Shown here: piece after piece, positions 50,335-60,086 of the stretch
How positions within the stretch are numbered: the stretch's first letter is position 1
How the letters are laid out: each line of letters opens with the position of its first letter
Assembly: GCA_013298985.1 (NCBI GenBank)
Contig: JAAFJS010000001.1
Coordinates: forward strand, 31,855-95,854
From: Cytophagales bacterium
Lineage (GTDB): Bacteria > Bacteroidota > Bacteroidia > Cytophagales > Thermoflexibacteraceae
Length of the DNA stretch: 64,000 nucleotides
Direction of reading: 5' to 3'
Position numbers and translations under genes: made by a program
The notes under the pieces: model-generated
Database searches by the model: none
Told to the model about the DNA's origin: nothing
The model's input: only the letters and a program-made list of their open reading frames with translations

Positions 50335-50385
50335 AAAAGCGCAGTACATTTTGGCAAACCGTAAGCTCTGAAAGTTTCTATTTCA

Positions 50386-51870
50386 TTACACCTTTTTGCT
50401 TTCTTTTATCAAATCTCCCACAATTTTTGCCGAACTGATTGCCAAGGGAATCCCACCGCCAGGGTGTACGCTACCACCACAAAAATAGAGATTGCTGATG
50501 TCCGAAGAAAAATTGGCATGGCGCAAGAAAGCCGCATAGCGATTATTGCTGCTGTTCCCATACAGTGCGCCCTGCGAGGAAGAAGTCTTGCTTTCTATCG
50601 TTCTTGGGTCTAAAACTGCCTCTATTTCAATATGTTGTCGAATATCAGTCCCCAGCATACGGCTCAGTTTGGTCAATATATTTTCCCGCGCCTCAGCTAT
50701 CAATTTATCCCAGTCTTGCCCCGAATGGTTAGGCACATTTATCATGGTAAACCAATTTTCGCAGTGAGCAGGTGCATCATCAGGTTTGTTTTTCGAGGTA
50801 ATATTAATGTAAACAGTGGGGTCATGGTAAATATCTTGATGCTTGAAAATATGCTCAAACTCAGTTTTGTAATCTGCACTAAAAAATATATTATGCAGAC
50901 CCAATGCAGGGAAAACCTGCTTGATTCCCCAGTAAAAAATCAGGGCAGAACTTGACTTGGGCTGGTTGAGTATCTTGGCAGGTTGTGGCTCAGTGGGCAG
51001 TAATTTTTTGTAGGCGTTCACGATATCCATATTACTCACTATCAGGTCAAAAGCCTTATTTTCTCCATTGACTTTGATGCCTTTTACGCGTTTTTTGCTT
51101 TTATTTTTCTCAATCAAAATTTCCTCTACTTTGGCGTTCAATACAAAGTTTACACCCAAGTCCTTTGCCAAATCTACCAGACTTTGGGTGATGGAGAACA
51201 TTCCTTTTTTGGGAAAAAACGCACCTACACCAAACTCCAAATGAGGAATAATGTTTAACGTAGCAGGAGTTTGCCAAGGGTCAGAGCCGTTGTAAGTGGC
51301 ATAGCGGTTAAACAACTGTACCATTTTGGGGTTGCTAAACAGGCTTTCGTTGGCAACGTTCATCGTGCGGAAAGCATCTAATTTATAGGCATTTAAGATG
51401 CACCAAAGCGTTTCTTTGTTGAGAAAACTGCTGATTTTGTGCAAAGAACGGCGCAGAAAAATGTCGCCCGTCAAATCGTATTTTTCTTTGCTTTTTTTGA
51501 GAAAAAACAATACATTTTCTGCTTTTTCACCTAATTTTTGGGCAACTTCTTGGGCAAATTTTTCAGGCTTGGCGTAAGCATGAAGCCTTGTGCCATCTTC
51601 ATAAAAATAATGGGTGATAATATCCAATCTTTCGTACTCGAAATAATCACTTGCATTTTTTCCTGCCAGCGTAAATAGCTCCGTTACAAACTCAGGCATG
51701 GTAAATAGGGAGGGACCTGCATCAAATCGGTAGCCACTAAGGTCAAACTCAGAGAGCTTGCCACCAAGATAGCTATTTGCCTCAAAAACAGTTACTTCAT
51801 GCCCCTGTACGCGCAGGCGAACTGCCGTAGCTATGCCGCCAATGCCCGCACCAATAATTGCGACTTTCAT
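50386..51870 (-). CDS. crtI: phytoene desaturase family protein (CrtI/CrtD-like)
   Basis: VAIIGAGIGGIATAVRLRVQGHEVTVFEANSYLGGKLSEFDLSGYRFDAGPSLFTMP; YFCGGSVHPGGGIPLAISSAKIVGDLI. Confidence 0.93.
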   Translation of the reverse strand: MKVAIIGAGIGGIATAVRLRVQGHEVTVFEANSYLGGKLSEFDLSGYRFDAGPSLFTMPEFVTELFTLAGKNASDYFEYERLDIITHYFYEDGTRLHAYAKPEKFAQEVAQKLGEKAENVLFFLKKSKEKYDLTGDIFLRRSLHKISSFLNKETLWCILNAYKLDAFRTMNVANESLFSNPKMVQLFNRYATYNGSDPWQTPATLNIIPHLEFGVGAFFPKKGMFSITQSLVDLAKDLGVNFVLNAKVEEILIEKNKSKKRVKGIKVNGENKAFDLIVSNMDIVNAYKKLLPTEPQPAKILNQPKSSSALIFYWGIKQVFPALGLHNIFFSADYKTEFEHIFKHQDIYHDPTVYINITSKNKPDDAPAHCENWFTMINVPNHSGQDWDKLIAEARENILTKLSRMLGTDIRQHIEIEAVLDPRTIESKTSSSQGALYGNSSNNRYAAFLRHANFSSDISNLYFCGGSVHPGGGIPLAISSAKIVGDLIKESKKV

Positions 51871-51885
51871 ATAAAATTAAAGTTT

Positions 51886-52608
51886 TTAAGCACTATTTTG
51901 GGGCAAAGATATAAAATTTATTCTCCTCAGTGCCTCTTTTTTGGTCAGATTGGAGAGCAATTCTTCATAGTTGCCTACAAACTCTACCACAGCTACAGGA
52001 TTCGTTTTGCCGTATTCGCGCAACGCCCAGCCGATGGCTTTTCTGATAAAAAAATCAGTATCTGCGGCATTGTAGAGGCAGTATTGGAACAGTCTTTTTG
52101 CATCTGTCCGTTCCTTGAACGAGATTTGATGAATAATGGCTATGCGGCGCAACCATTTGTTTTCATGCACACTTAATTCTTCTACTTTTTCTGCCAATTC
52201 AGGAAAATTTAATACCAACTTGCCCACCATCTTGCTTGCAAAAAAATCAATGCTATCCCACCAAGAGTGCTGGACAGCAAGCCCAATAATCCAATTTAGA
52301 TGATGCGGTTTTAATAAACGAACATATTTTGAGAGCAAGTCCATCGCAAAATAATGGTATTCACGTTCGGGTTTTTGCCAGCACAGCACCACGATTTCTT
52401 CCAAAAAAGCTACATCGACTACTGCATTGATTTGTGGAAATATTTCCTTATTAATTAGCTGTCTTTCAGGCTGATTGATGCCCAAAAATGGGAATAAATA
52501 CTTCATGTAGGCTTGCATAGCCTCGGCTCTGGAAAGGTTTTGGCGAGCCTGATAGCGTTCGGTGAGGAGAGAAAAGCAGGCTTGAACAGTCATCATTTTG
52601 CTTACCAT
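51886..52608 (-). CDS. DNA alkylation repair protein (AlkD-like HEAT-repeat)
   Basis: MKYLFPFLGINQPERQLINKEIF...REYHYFAMDLLSKY...WWDSIDFFASKMVGKL...ADTDFFIRKAIGWALREYGKTNPVAVVEFV. Confidence 0.94.
   Translation of the reverse strand: MVSKMMTVQACFSLLTERYQARQNLSRAEAMQAYMKYLFPFLGINQPERQLINKEIFPQINAVVDVAFLEEIVVLCWQKPEREYHYFAMDLLSKYVRLLKPHHLNWIIGLAVQHSWWDSIDFFASKMVGKLVLNFPELAEKVEELSVHENKWLRRIAIIHQISFKERTDAKRLFQYCLYNAADTDFFIRKAIGWALREYGKTNPVAVVEFVGNYEELLSNLTKKEALRRINFISLPQNSA
51904..51911 (-). promoter_or_regulatory. -7 motif TATCTTTG upstream of crtI, inside the 3' end of the alkD-like gene
   Basis: Reverse complement caaagata, 34 nt from ATG. Confidence 0.4.
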
Positions 52609-52824
52609 AAAAAAACTTAAAAAAATATTTCGAATAAGAACAAAAAAAGTATAATATTTGTATTATTATTACACAAGTAACTTTGTAATATTGTTTCTGA
52701 ACCTGAACCAATAGAATAAAGGTATGACTTTACACCCCCTTACACAGATTGATTCTGAGCTACTAAAATTACAAAAAATTAAAGTAAAGAATACAAGTTT
52801 TTTATGACAAAAAGCTATACACCA

Positions 52825-54150
52825 ATGAAAAGTATATATATTCCATTTTTGTTTTTATGTATATTCCTGATTACCAGTCAGGTATCTGCCCAGCATGAAG
52901 GGCTTTCTTACTATGTAGATGGTGAGAACTTGCGTCGCGCAGGTCAGCACGACAAGGCTATCTTGGAGTTTAACAAGGCAATCCAACGCGAGCCTGCTAA
53001 CTACAAGTATCTCTATTCCAAAGCTGTTTCTGAGTTTCAAACGCGAAAAATAGATGCGGCTCTTAATTCGGTCAATATGGTTATCAAAATCAAAGATGAT
53101 TTTGTTTCTGCTTATGTGCTGGCGGCAAAAATCCACCAAAGCAAAAATGAGATTGACAGGGCTTTGTATTTCTATGACCAAGCCTTTAAGTATGAGGAGG
53201 ATATGGACAAGAAAGTGGGCTACAAGCTAATGATTATGCGTAAATTGACCGAAAAAGGCAATTACAAAGAGGCTTATGAAAAACTCAAAGATGCAAAGCA
53301 AGTTGCCCCACAAAATAAAGATGTGCTATTTTATTATGCCAAACTGAGCAATATACTTGGTAATTACGAGGAAGCCAAAAAAGCGATTCTCGAATTGGAA
53401 ATAAATATCAAAAGCCTTAAAGCCGAAGATAACGCCAAATATTATTTTGAGTTGGGCTTGGCATACTACAGATTAGATGATTTTGACAAAGCAAGAGAAG
53501 CGTGGGCAAAGTCAAATATTCCACCTTATATTGACAAAATTGCTAAATTAGGTCCCAAATATTTTTGTAATGTAGCCTTAGCTTATTATAAATTTTATGA
53601 AAATGACTTGAGCAAACAGTACGTTAGCCAAGCGGTAAAAGTTCAAAAAGACTTTCCTCTGGCACACGTACTACTCGCACAGCTTTCTAAGCGCACCTCG
53701 AACCATGCCACTACGATTTCGCACTATGAGGCGGCAGTCAAAAACGAGAAAGATGTAAACAAGCGATTGACAATTTATGACAAGATTGCAGACCTTTATT
53801 TGGAATCCAATGACTTCGAGGGTTGCTTGAAAACCATCTCAGAGGCACTGCTTATCAGGGCAGACGATACGCAGGCTTTGATGACCAAGGCTAATGCACT
53901 CTACAAAATGGGCAGCTACAAGGAAGCCGTTGATTTGATACAAGTTACACTCAAACAGCGCATTGACGAGTCAGCAAGAACAGATTTTTACTTCTTGATG
54001 GGGCTTTGTGGTAAAAAGTTGGGTAATAAGCAAATGGCAAAAGAAGGCTTTGTTTCTGCCTTGCGTAGCTCCCTCAAAGATGCCGCAGAGATGGAATTGC
54101 GAGAGATGAAGGAAGTGGCAGAGTTGGAGAAAGCGACTGAAAATGAATAA
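52825..54150 (+). CDS. secreted tetratricopeptide repeat protein
   Basis: Signal peptide MKSIYIPFLFLCIFLITSQVSAQ; multiple TPR motifs. Confidence 0.9.
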   Translation: MKSIYIPFLFLCIFLITSQVSAQHEGLSYYVDGENLRRAGQHDKAILEFNKAIQREPANYKYLYSKAVSEFQTRKIDAALNSVNMVIKIKDDFVSAYVLAAKIHQSKNEIDRALYFYDQAFKYEEDMDKKVGYKLMIMRKLTEKGNYKEAYEKLKDAKQVAPQNKDVLFYYAKLSNILGNYEEAKKAILELEINIKSLKAEDNAKYYFELGLAYYRLDDFDKAREAWAKSNIPPYIDKIAKLGPKYFCNVALAYYKFYENDLSKQYVSQAVKVQKDFPLAHVLLAQLSKRTSNHATTISHYEAAVKNEKDVNKRLTIYDKIADLYLESNDFEGCLKTISEALLIRADDTQALMTKANALYKMGSYKEAVDLIQVTLKQRIDESARTDFYFLMGLCGKKLGNKQMAKEGFVSALRSSLKDAAEMELREMKEVAELEKATENE

Positions 54151-54194
54151 GTTACTTACAAACTTTCTGACAAACAACTATTTCTAAAAATATC

Positions 54195-54230
54195 AAAATC
54201 GCACAAAACTAAATTTGTGCGATTTTTTTT
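54195..54230. terminator. bidirectional intrinsic terminator
   Basis: aaaatcgcacaaa-actaaa-tttgtgcgatttttttt. Confidence 0.8.
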
Positions 54231-54235
54231 GCTTA

Positions 54236-54916
54236 TCATAATGTCTTTACCTTAGCTTTGGTCTGAAATTCTTTTAGATATAGAGGCTCAAAATACGCTA
54301 AATCAACAGGTTGTGATTTTTGCTGAAAAAACAAATCTCCTATGGCTTTGGCAGAAGGATAAATGTGGTCAATCAAAATAAGGTTTGGATTGGTACTTGC
54401 TTGCTTGCATTTTTTTGCACCATTTCCAAAAATGAGTATATCCGTTGCTTGTGCCGAAATCCAGTCTGCAAAGGAATCATCTGTAAAAACCAGTGGCTGG
54501 GTAGGATTGATGAGGTGCAAATGATGGTCAGCCAATAAAGTATAAACTTCCATGCGTCGCGCATCAATCATGGGACAGTAAAGAAAATTGGAATAGGCAG
54601 GAATTTGACTGACTTGATAAACCATTGACAACAAGGTATTTACTTCATACAATGGAATTTCTAAGGCATAGCACAAGCCTTTGGCTACCGAAGTCCCCAC
54701 GCGCAAGCCCGTATAGGAGCCAGGTCCCGCTGAGATAGCCACTCCTGTCAAGTCTTGCATACTTACCCTGGTATGATTTAAAACGCTGTCAATCAGTAAA
54801 GTAAGAGATGAAGAATGTGCCTTTTCAGTAAAAAGTTCGTAGCAGGCGAGTAACGTTTCTTCCTTGTGCAAGGCTACCGAGCAGACTTCTGTTGCCGTTT
54901 CTATGCTTAAAATCAT
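54236..54916 (-). CDS. tsaB: tRNA threonylcarbamoyladenosine biosynthesis protein TsaB
   Basis: ILSIETATEVCSVALHKEE...GVAISAGPGSYTGLRVGTSVAKGLCYAL...PMIDARRMEVYT. Confidence 0.96.
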   Translation of the reverse strand: MILSIETATEVCSVALHKEETLLACYELFTEKAHSSSLTLLIDSVLNHTRVSMQDLTGVAISAGPGSYTGLRVGTSVAKGLCYALEIPLYEVNTLLSMVYQVSQIPAYSNFLYCPMIDARRMEVYTLLADHHLHLINPTQPLVFTDDSFADWISAQATDILIFGNGAKKCKQASTNPNLILIDHIYPSAKAIGDLFFQQKSQPVDLAYFEPLYLKEFQTKAKVKTL

Positions 54917-54939
54917 TGGTATATGTCAAATTTAAAATG

Positions 54940-54947
54940 CAAAGGTA
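54940..54947 (-). promoter_or_regulatory. -7 motif TACCTTTG upstream of tsaB
   Basis: Reverse complement caaaggta, 24 nt from ATG. Confidence 0.5.
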
Positions 54948-55074
54948 AGCCTAATCCTAAATTACATATAATCAATTACAAATAAATTTTCTTAAATGAT
55001 AAACTGTTTTTATGTGATAATTTTTGCTTGTTTTCGGACAATGATAGTAGTATTTTTACTGCAAATCCAATCGC

Positions 55075-56340
55075 ATGGCTAAAATTTTTGTATTAATTTT
55101 TCTAATATCCTTTTGTGCATTTCAAGCTGTCTATTCTCAAAAAAATACAATTTCTAATCCTGTATTGACCCAAAAATTAGATAGTATTTTTCGCAAAAAT
55201 CAGTTGGTTGGAATGTCTATTTTGGTCATCAAAAACAACCAGATAGTGTATGAAAACTATCTTGGCAAATCAGATATAGGCAGAGGAATCAAGGTTTCTC
55301 AGCAAACAGCCTATCGGGTGGCTTCCATCTCCAAAGTCGTTACGGCAGTGGCAGTGATGATGCTGGTTGAGCAAGGGCTTTTGGGCTTAGATGATGACAT
55401 CAATAAGCATTTTGGTTACTCAATTCGCAATCCCCATTTTCCTAATAAACCAATCACTATCAGGCAGTTACTTTCGCACACTTCTACCATTGCAGACTGG
55501 GCAGTTTGGGATAATTTTGCGCGGCTGACTTTTGGTACATCTCCTACGCCCTCTTTCAAAATTTTGTTCGATAGTGTCAATAACAAGCACTACCAACGAG
55601 AGGTATTTGTGGTCAAAGAACCCTCTAACTACTTCGCTTACTGTAATATAAGCTATGCAATGCTGGCAAGTCTGGTAGAAAAAATAAGTAAAAAGCGTTT
55701 TGATGTTTATTGCAACGAACTCATTTTCAAGCCCTTGGGCATGAAGTCCAGTTTCAATGCTCACGAATTGCCTCACCTGAATAATTTGGCAGTGCTTTAC
55801 CGCAAATATAGCGGCAAGTGGATTCCTCAAACGGATAATTTTGGAGGAGTTGCACCAGCGCAAAGGAATTTTGCCAATTACAAGTTAGGAACAAATGCTC
55901 TGCTGATAGGACCTCAGGGAAATCTGCGCGCCTCTGCCTTAGATTTGTACAAATTGACTATGATGCTGATGAACGGTGGGGAGTTTGGAGGGAAGCGGAT
56001 TTTGCAGGCAAATACAGTCAAAATGATGCAAGAAACGGCTTGGCTCCATGATGGTAAAAACGCAGATGGCAGGGAACTTGCGCTACAGGCGTGGGGGCTA
56101 GGTTTGCAAATTACGACTGACAAGGAAGGCATTGACAGGGTTTTTCCGAATACGAAAATGTGGGGACACGCGGGCGAGGCTTATGGACTAATTAGCGATA
56201 TGTACTTTGATTCGGAAAAGAAAAACGGGCTTATTTTTATCACTAATGGAAGCGGTATTCCCTTCAAAACCAAGTACAAAGCAGCACTTTTTGAGGTAGA
56301 AAAAGCAATATTTAAGGTGGTCTATGAAAGCATTTTTTGA
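55075..56340 (+). CDS. class C beta-lactamase-related serine hydrolase
   Basis: YRVASISKVVTAVAVMMLVEQGLLGLDDDINKHFG (SxxK), YCNISYAML, WGHAGEAYGL. Confidence 0.94.
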   Translation: MAKIFVLIFLISFCAFQAVYSQKNTISNPVLTQKLDSIFRKNQLVGMSILVIKNNQIVYENYLGKSDIGRGIKVSQQTAYRVASISKVVTAVAVMMLVEQGLLGLDDDINKHFGYSIRNPHFPNKPITIRQLLSHTSTIADWAVWDNFARLTFGTSPTPSFKILFDSVNNKHYQREVFVVKEPSNYFAYCNISYAMLASLVEKISKKRFDVYCNELIFKPLGMKSSFNAHELPHLNNLAVLYRKYSGKWIPQTDNFGGVAPAQRNFANYKLGTNALLIGPQGNLRASALDLYKLTMMLMNGGEFGGKRILQANTVKMMQETAWLHDGKNADGRELALQAWGLGLQITTDKEGIDRVFPNTKMWGHAGEAYGLISDMYFDSEKKNGLIFITNGSGIPFKTKYKAALFEVEKAIFKVVYESIF

Positions 56341-56492
56341 TGAAATTTTGCTTAGTAACGAAATATAACTTCCTCATTTCAAAATATTCGCACAACAATT
56401 TTGGCTTTTATCCGTAAAACTTTGTAGTAAAATCCCTATTTTGCACCTCTACATTTATTTTTTGAGTTGAGATATTTTAAAAAATTAGAGCA

Positions 56493-59400
56493 ATGTCTTT
56501 GAAAAAAACCTGTATTCTTTTTGCGCTTCTTTGGGGGCATTTTCAGGCTGCCCAAGCGCAATCTTGGCAAAATTGTTATGACAGTGCAATATATTATTCT
56601 GAGCAACAAGACCACGCGCACGCGCTCGTATGGGCGGATAAGTTTATGGTTTTTTCAAATCATTTTGTTACCAAAAAGGAATTTTACGCCCATTACCAGG
56701 CTGTGGTAAGTCTTGCTTTTGATATTTATAGTTATCAAAACCAAAAAGAGAAAGGCATTGGGCAGTTATTAAATTGGCAGAAAAAACTGGCGGATATTCC
56801 TACTGAAAAAGCAAAAAACGCGATTGAAAATAACAAACAACTTTTGCAGTCAAGCCTTTTATTTTATTTGGGCGAGTTTAATTATAGGCAGGGCAACTAT
56901 ATAGAAGCGAAAAAACAATACGAAATAGCTCTCCAAGCACGAGAAAAATCACTGGGAAGCAAACACCCTCATACAAAGGAAAATCTGGAAAAACTGGGCA
57001 AGATGCTGGTCGAGATGGGCAATATGGCAGAAGCAGAGGAAATGCTTATGGAAAATAATGAGGTGGCTGAAGAGATTTACGGGAGGCTACACCCTAAGCG
57101 AGCCGCCGCACTCAACGAAATTGGAGATGTTTTTTCTGCCAAAAGTGACACTACCACTGCCATTTATTTTTACAATCAAGCAAAAGAAATTTATACGGAA
57201 CTCAATGATGGCTTGCAATCAGTTGGCTACGCGCACAACCTCGTAAGTCAGGGAGAACTGTACTACAAAATGGGGTTTTATACGGCGGTCGAAGCTCTCT
57301 ATCGCCAAGCGCAGTATATCTATGAAAAACACAATTTTACGCAAAAGGTAGAATATGCTGATTTACTCAACCGATTTAGCCTTTTGTACCTGCGCCTCAA
57401 TAATTTGGTAGATGCAAATAGGCTTGTATTACAGGCAAAAGAAATTCATGAAAAGGAATATAGCAATAAGCACCCCGCCTTCGCCAAAGATTTGCACGTA
57501 CTGGCAAGTATCTATCTTTCAGCAGGTTACTATATGCCAGCAGAAAAACTATTAAAAGAAGCCGCAGAAATTTATAGGCAAAGTGGTGTTACAAAGCAAA
57601 TAAATTATATGCTGACGATTAGTCAGTTAGCTGAGTGTTACGAGCAAACGAAGGAATTGAAAAAAGCTGATGAACTTTTTGTGTCAGTCATTGACAGTTT
57701 TCGTACGCACATCAGCGAGCAAAATATCGAGTTGGCGGGAATCCAAGCAAATCTGGCAAATCTGTATTATCACTTGGGCAAATATGAAGAGGCTCTCGAA
57801 CTGCACGAAAGCAGTTTGGAAACACGCTATGCGCTTTTAGATGAATCTCACCCCGAATTTTTGGAGTCTATCAACGATTTGAGCCTACTTTCGTGGGCAT
57901 ACAAAGAAATACCTGCCGCAGAAAAATATTTTGAACAGAGTATAGAAAATTATACCAAGCAGTTTAACCGCTATTTTTCTTTTTTGAGTGAACGGGAAAA
58001 AGAATTTTACTATAATCGTATTCGTTCTTTCTTTGAAAAATACAATTCTTTTGCCCTGCAAAGGAGCGCGCAAAAGCCTGCTATTTTGGGACAAATTTAC
58101 AATAACCAACTCCGAAACAAGGGCTTACTTTTCTATACCAGTCAGAATATCCGTGAGCAGGTGCTGGCAAGCAAGGACGAAAGCCTGTTTCAGAAATATC
58201 GCGGCTGGATACAGCTTAAAGAGCAGCTCTCAAAGGTCTATAAACTTGACCCACAGGATATTATCACTCAAAATATTCCTTTGGATTCGCTGGAAGATGT
58301 GGCTAACTTTATCGAGAAAGATTTGTCTTTACGCATCGCGATAACCAATACCAAATCAGGAAAAGAACAAGCACAAATCACGTGGAGGGACATTCAGAAA
58401 AAACTGAATAGCGACGAGGCGGCAGTCGAGATGATTCGTTTCCAAGAATTTCTGCCTGATTCGGGTGGGCGTTATTCTGATAAAATTTATTATGCTGCCC
58501 TCATTATCACTGCTAAAACTACTAAAAACCCCGCCTTGGTGCTGTTCGAAAATGGAGAAGAATTAGAAAAGAAGTACGTAAAGTTTTATAGAAATTCTAT
58601 CAAATTCAAACTCAAAGACAACAAGTCTTTCAGTTATTTTTGGCAAAAAATGGACACAGCAACTGCTCTCAAAGGCATCAAGAAAATTTATTTTTCTCCT
58701 GATGGCATTTATAACCAACTGAATATTAACACGTTGTTTGATAGTAAGCACCAGAAATTTGTAGTAGATAAAACGGAGATTCACACCCTGACCAATACTC
58801 GCGACCTCATAGCCCTGAAAGAGAAAATAGCATCAAAAACCACTACGAATATTGGCAAGGCTTTTTTGCTTGGTTTCCCTAATTACCACTTAAAAAAGCA
58901 AAAATTATCCTCGCATATTCCACTTCAGCAAGAAGAACCTCTCGAACTTTTGCCGCTTGTCAAGAATCAAAACATACGCACGCGTGGCGGTCGCGGTGGC
59001 TTCCGCGGTGGGCAAATCGAAGACCTGCCTGGTACGAAAGTAGAAATAGAAAATATAGCCAAAATTCTAAGCCAGTGCCAAGTCAAGAATCAAGTAGCAC
59101 TTGGCGATAGTGCCTTAGAAGGTAACATCAAGAATATCAATGACTTCACAGTGCTACATATTGGTACACATGGCTTTTTTAGCCCTACCGAATTAGAGGA
59201 GGAGAAGAAAAACTCAGATTCTATTCGTTTAGAAAGCAACTTAAATAATCCGCTACTCAATTCAGGCTTGCTTTTGGCGGGCGCAGACAATGCTTTTTCG
59301 CAGGAAACCTTGCTTGCCGAAATCAATGCGCTACAAAAAGGAGGCATCTACGAAGATGGGATTCTTACCGCCTACGAAGCCATGAACCTGAACTTGACCC

Positions 59401-59690
59401 ATACGGATTTGGTGATTTTGAGTGCCTGCGAAACGGGTTTGGGCGAGATTCGAAACGGTGAAGGTGTATATGGTCTGCAACGTGCTTTCCAAACGGCGGG
59501 TGCAAAAACAATCGTGATGAGCCTCTGGAAAGTGAGTGATGAAGCTACACAACTTCTCATGGAATATTTTTATACAGATTACTGCAAAACCAAAAACAAA
59601 CGCCAATCATTCATTTCCGCCCAACTCAGGCTTAGGGAAACTTTCCCTGACCCTTACTATTGGGGTGCTTTTGTGATGATTGGGGAGTAG
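56493..59690 (+). CDS. TPR repeat protein with C-terminal CHAT domain
   Basis: Kinesin-light-chain-like TPRs; CHAT His (FTVLHIGTHGFF, 59169-59171) and Cys (DLVILSACETGLG, 59427-59429). Confidence 0.95.
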   Translation: MSLKKTCILFALLWGHFQAAQAQSWQNCYDSAIYYSEQQDHAHALVWADKFMVFSNHFVTKKEFYAHYQAVVSLAFDIYSYQNQKEKGIGQLLNWQKKLADIPTEKAKNAIENNKQLLQSSLLFYLGEFNYRQGNYIEAKKQYEIALQAREKSLGSKHPHTKENLEKLGKMLVEMGNMAEAEEMLMENNEVAEEIYGRLHPKRAAALNEIGDVFSAKSDTTTAIYFYNQAKEIYTELNDGLQSVGYAHNLVSQGELYYKMGFYTAVEALYRQAQYIYEKHNFTQKVEYADLLNRFSLLYLRLNNLVDANRLVLQAKEIHEKEYSNKHPAFAKDLHVLASIYLSAGYYMPAEKLLKEAAEIYRQSGVTKQINYMLTISQLAECYEQTKELKKADELFVSVIDSFRTHISEQNIELAGIQANLANLYYHLGKYEEALELHESSLETRYALLDESHPEFLESINDLSLLSWAYKEIPAAEKYFEQSIENYTKQFNRYFSFLSEREKEFYYNRIRSFFEKYNSFALQRSAQKPAILGQIYNNQLRNKGLLFYTSQNIREQVLASKDESLFQKYRGWIQLKEQLSKVYKLDPQDIITQNIPLDSLEDVANFIEKDLSLRIAITNTKSGKEQAQITWRDIQKKLNSDEAAVEMIRFQEFLPDSGGRYSDKIYYAALIITAKTTKNPALVLFENGEELEKKYVKFYRNSIKFKLKDNKSFSYFWQKMDTATALKGIKKIYFSPDGIYNQLNINTLFDSKHQKFVVDKTEIHTLTNTRDLIALKEKIASKTTTNIGKAFLLGFPNYHLKKQKLSSHIPLQQEEPLELLPLVKNQNIRTRGGRGGFRGGQIEDLPGTKVEIENIAKILSQCQVKNQVALGDSALEGNIKNINDFTVLHIGTHGFFSPTELEEEKKNSDSIRLESNLNNPLLNSGLLLAGADNAFSQETLLAEINALQKGGIYEDGILTAYEAMNLNLTHTDLVILSACETGLGEIRNGEGVYGLQRAFQTAGAKTIVMSLWKVSDEATQLLMEYFYTDYCKTKNKRQSFISAQLRLRETFPDPYYWGAFVMIGE

Positions 59691-59720
59691 TGATGATTGA
59701 TAAATTATTGTAGAACTTTG

Positions 59721-60086
59721 ATGGAGTTTAACTATAAATCTATGAAAATCTCTGGCAAAGAAGGCGAAGATATTGCTGTTAAGTATTTGGAAAGCAAGGG
59801 CTATCAAATCTTGGCGCGCAACTACCGCGTGAAACGTCAGGAAATAGACATTATAGCCCAAGAGGAGGGCATTTTCGTTTTTGTAGAGGTAAAAAGTCGG
59901 AGCAGTAGCGATTTTGGTTTTCCCGAAGATTTCCTTTCACCACCGCAAGAAGAAAGAATCAGGAACGCAGCGATTGCGTATTTGAGTGAGAAAAAAATCC
60001 TTGCCCAAGACATTCGTTTTGACATTATCAGTATTTTGATAAATGGGCAAACACCTGATATTGAGCATTTTGAAGATGCTTTTTAG
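59721..60086 (+). CDS. YraN/UPF0102 family endonuclease-like protein
   Basis: GEDIAVKYLESKGYQILARNYRVKRQEIDIIAQEEGIFVFVEVKSRSS. Confidence 0.94.
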   Translation: MEFNYKSMKISGKEGEDIAVKYLESKGYQILARNYRVKRQEIDIIAQEEGIFVFVEVKSRSSSDFGFPEDFLSPPQEERIRNAAIAYLSEKKILAQDIRFDIISILINGQTPDIEHFEDAF

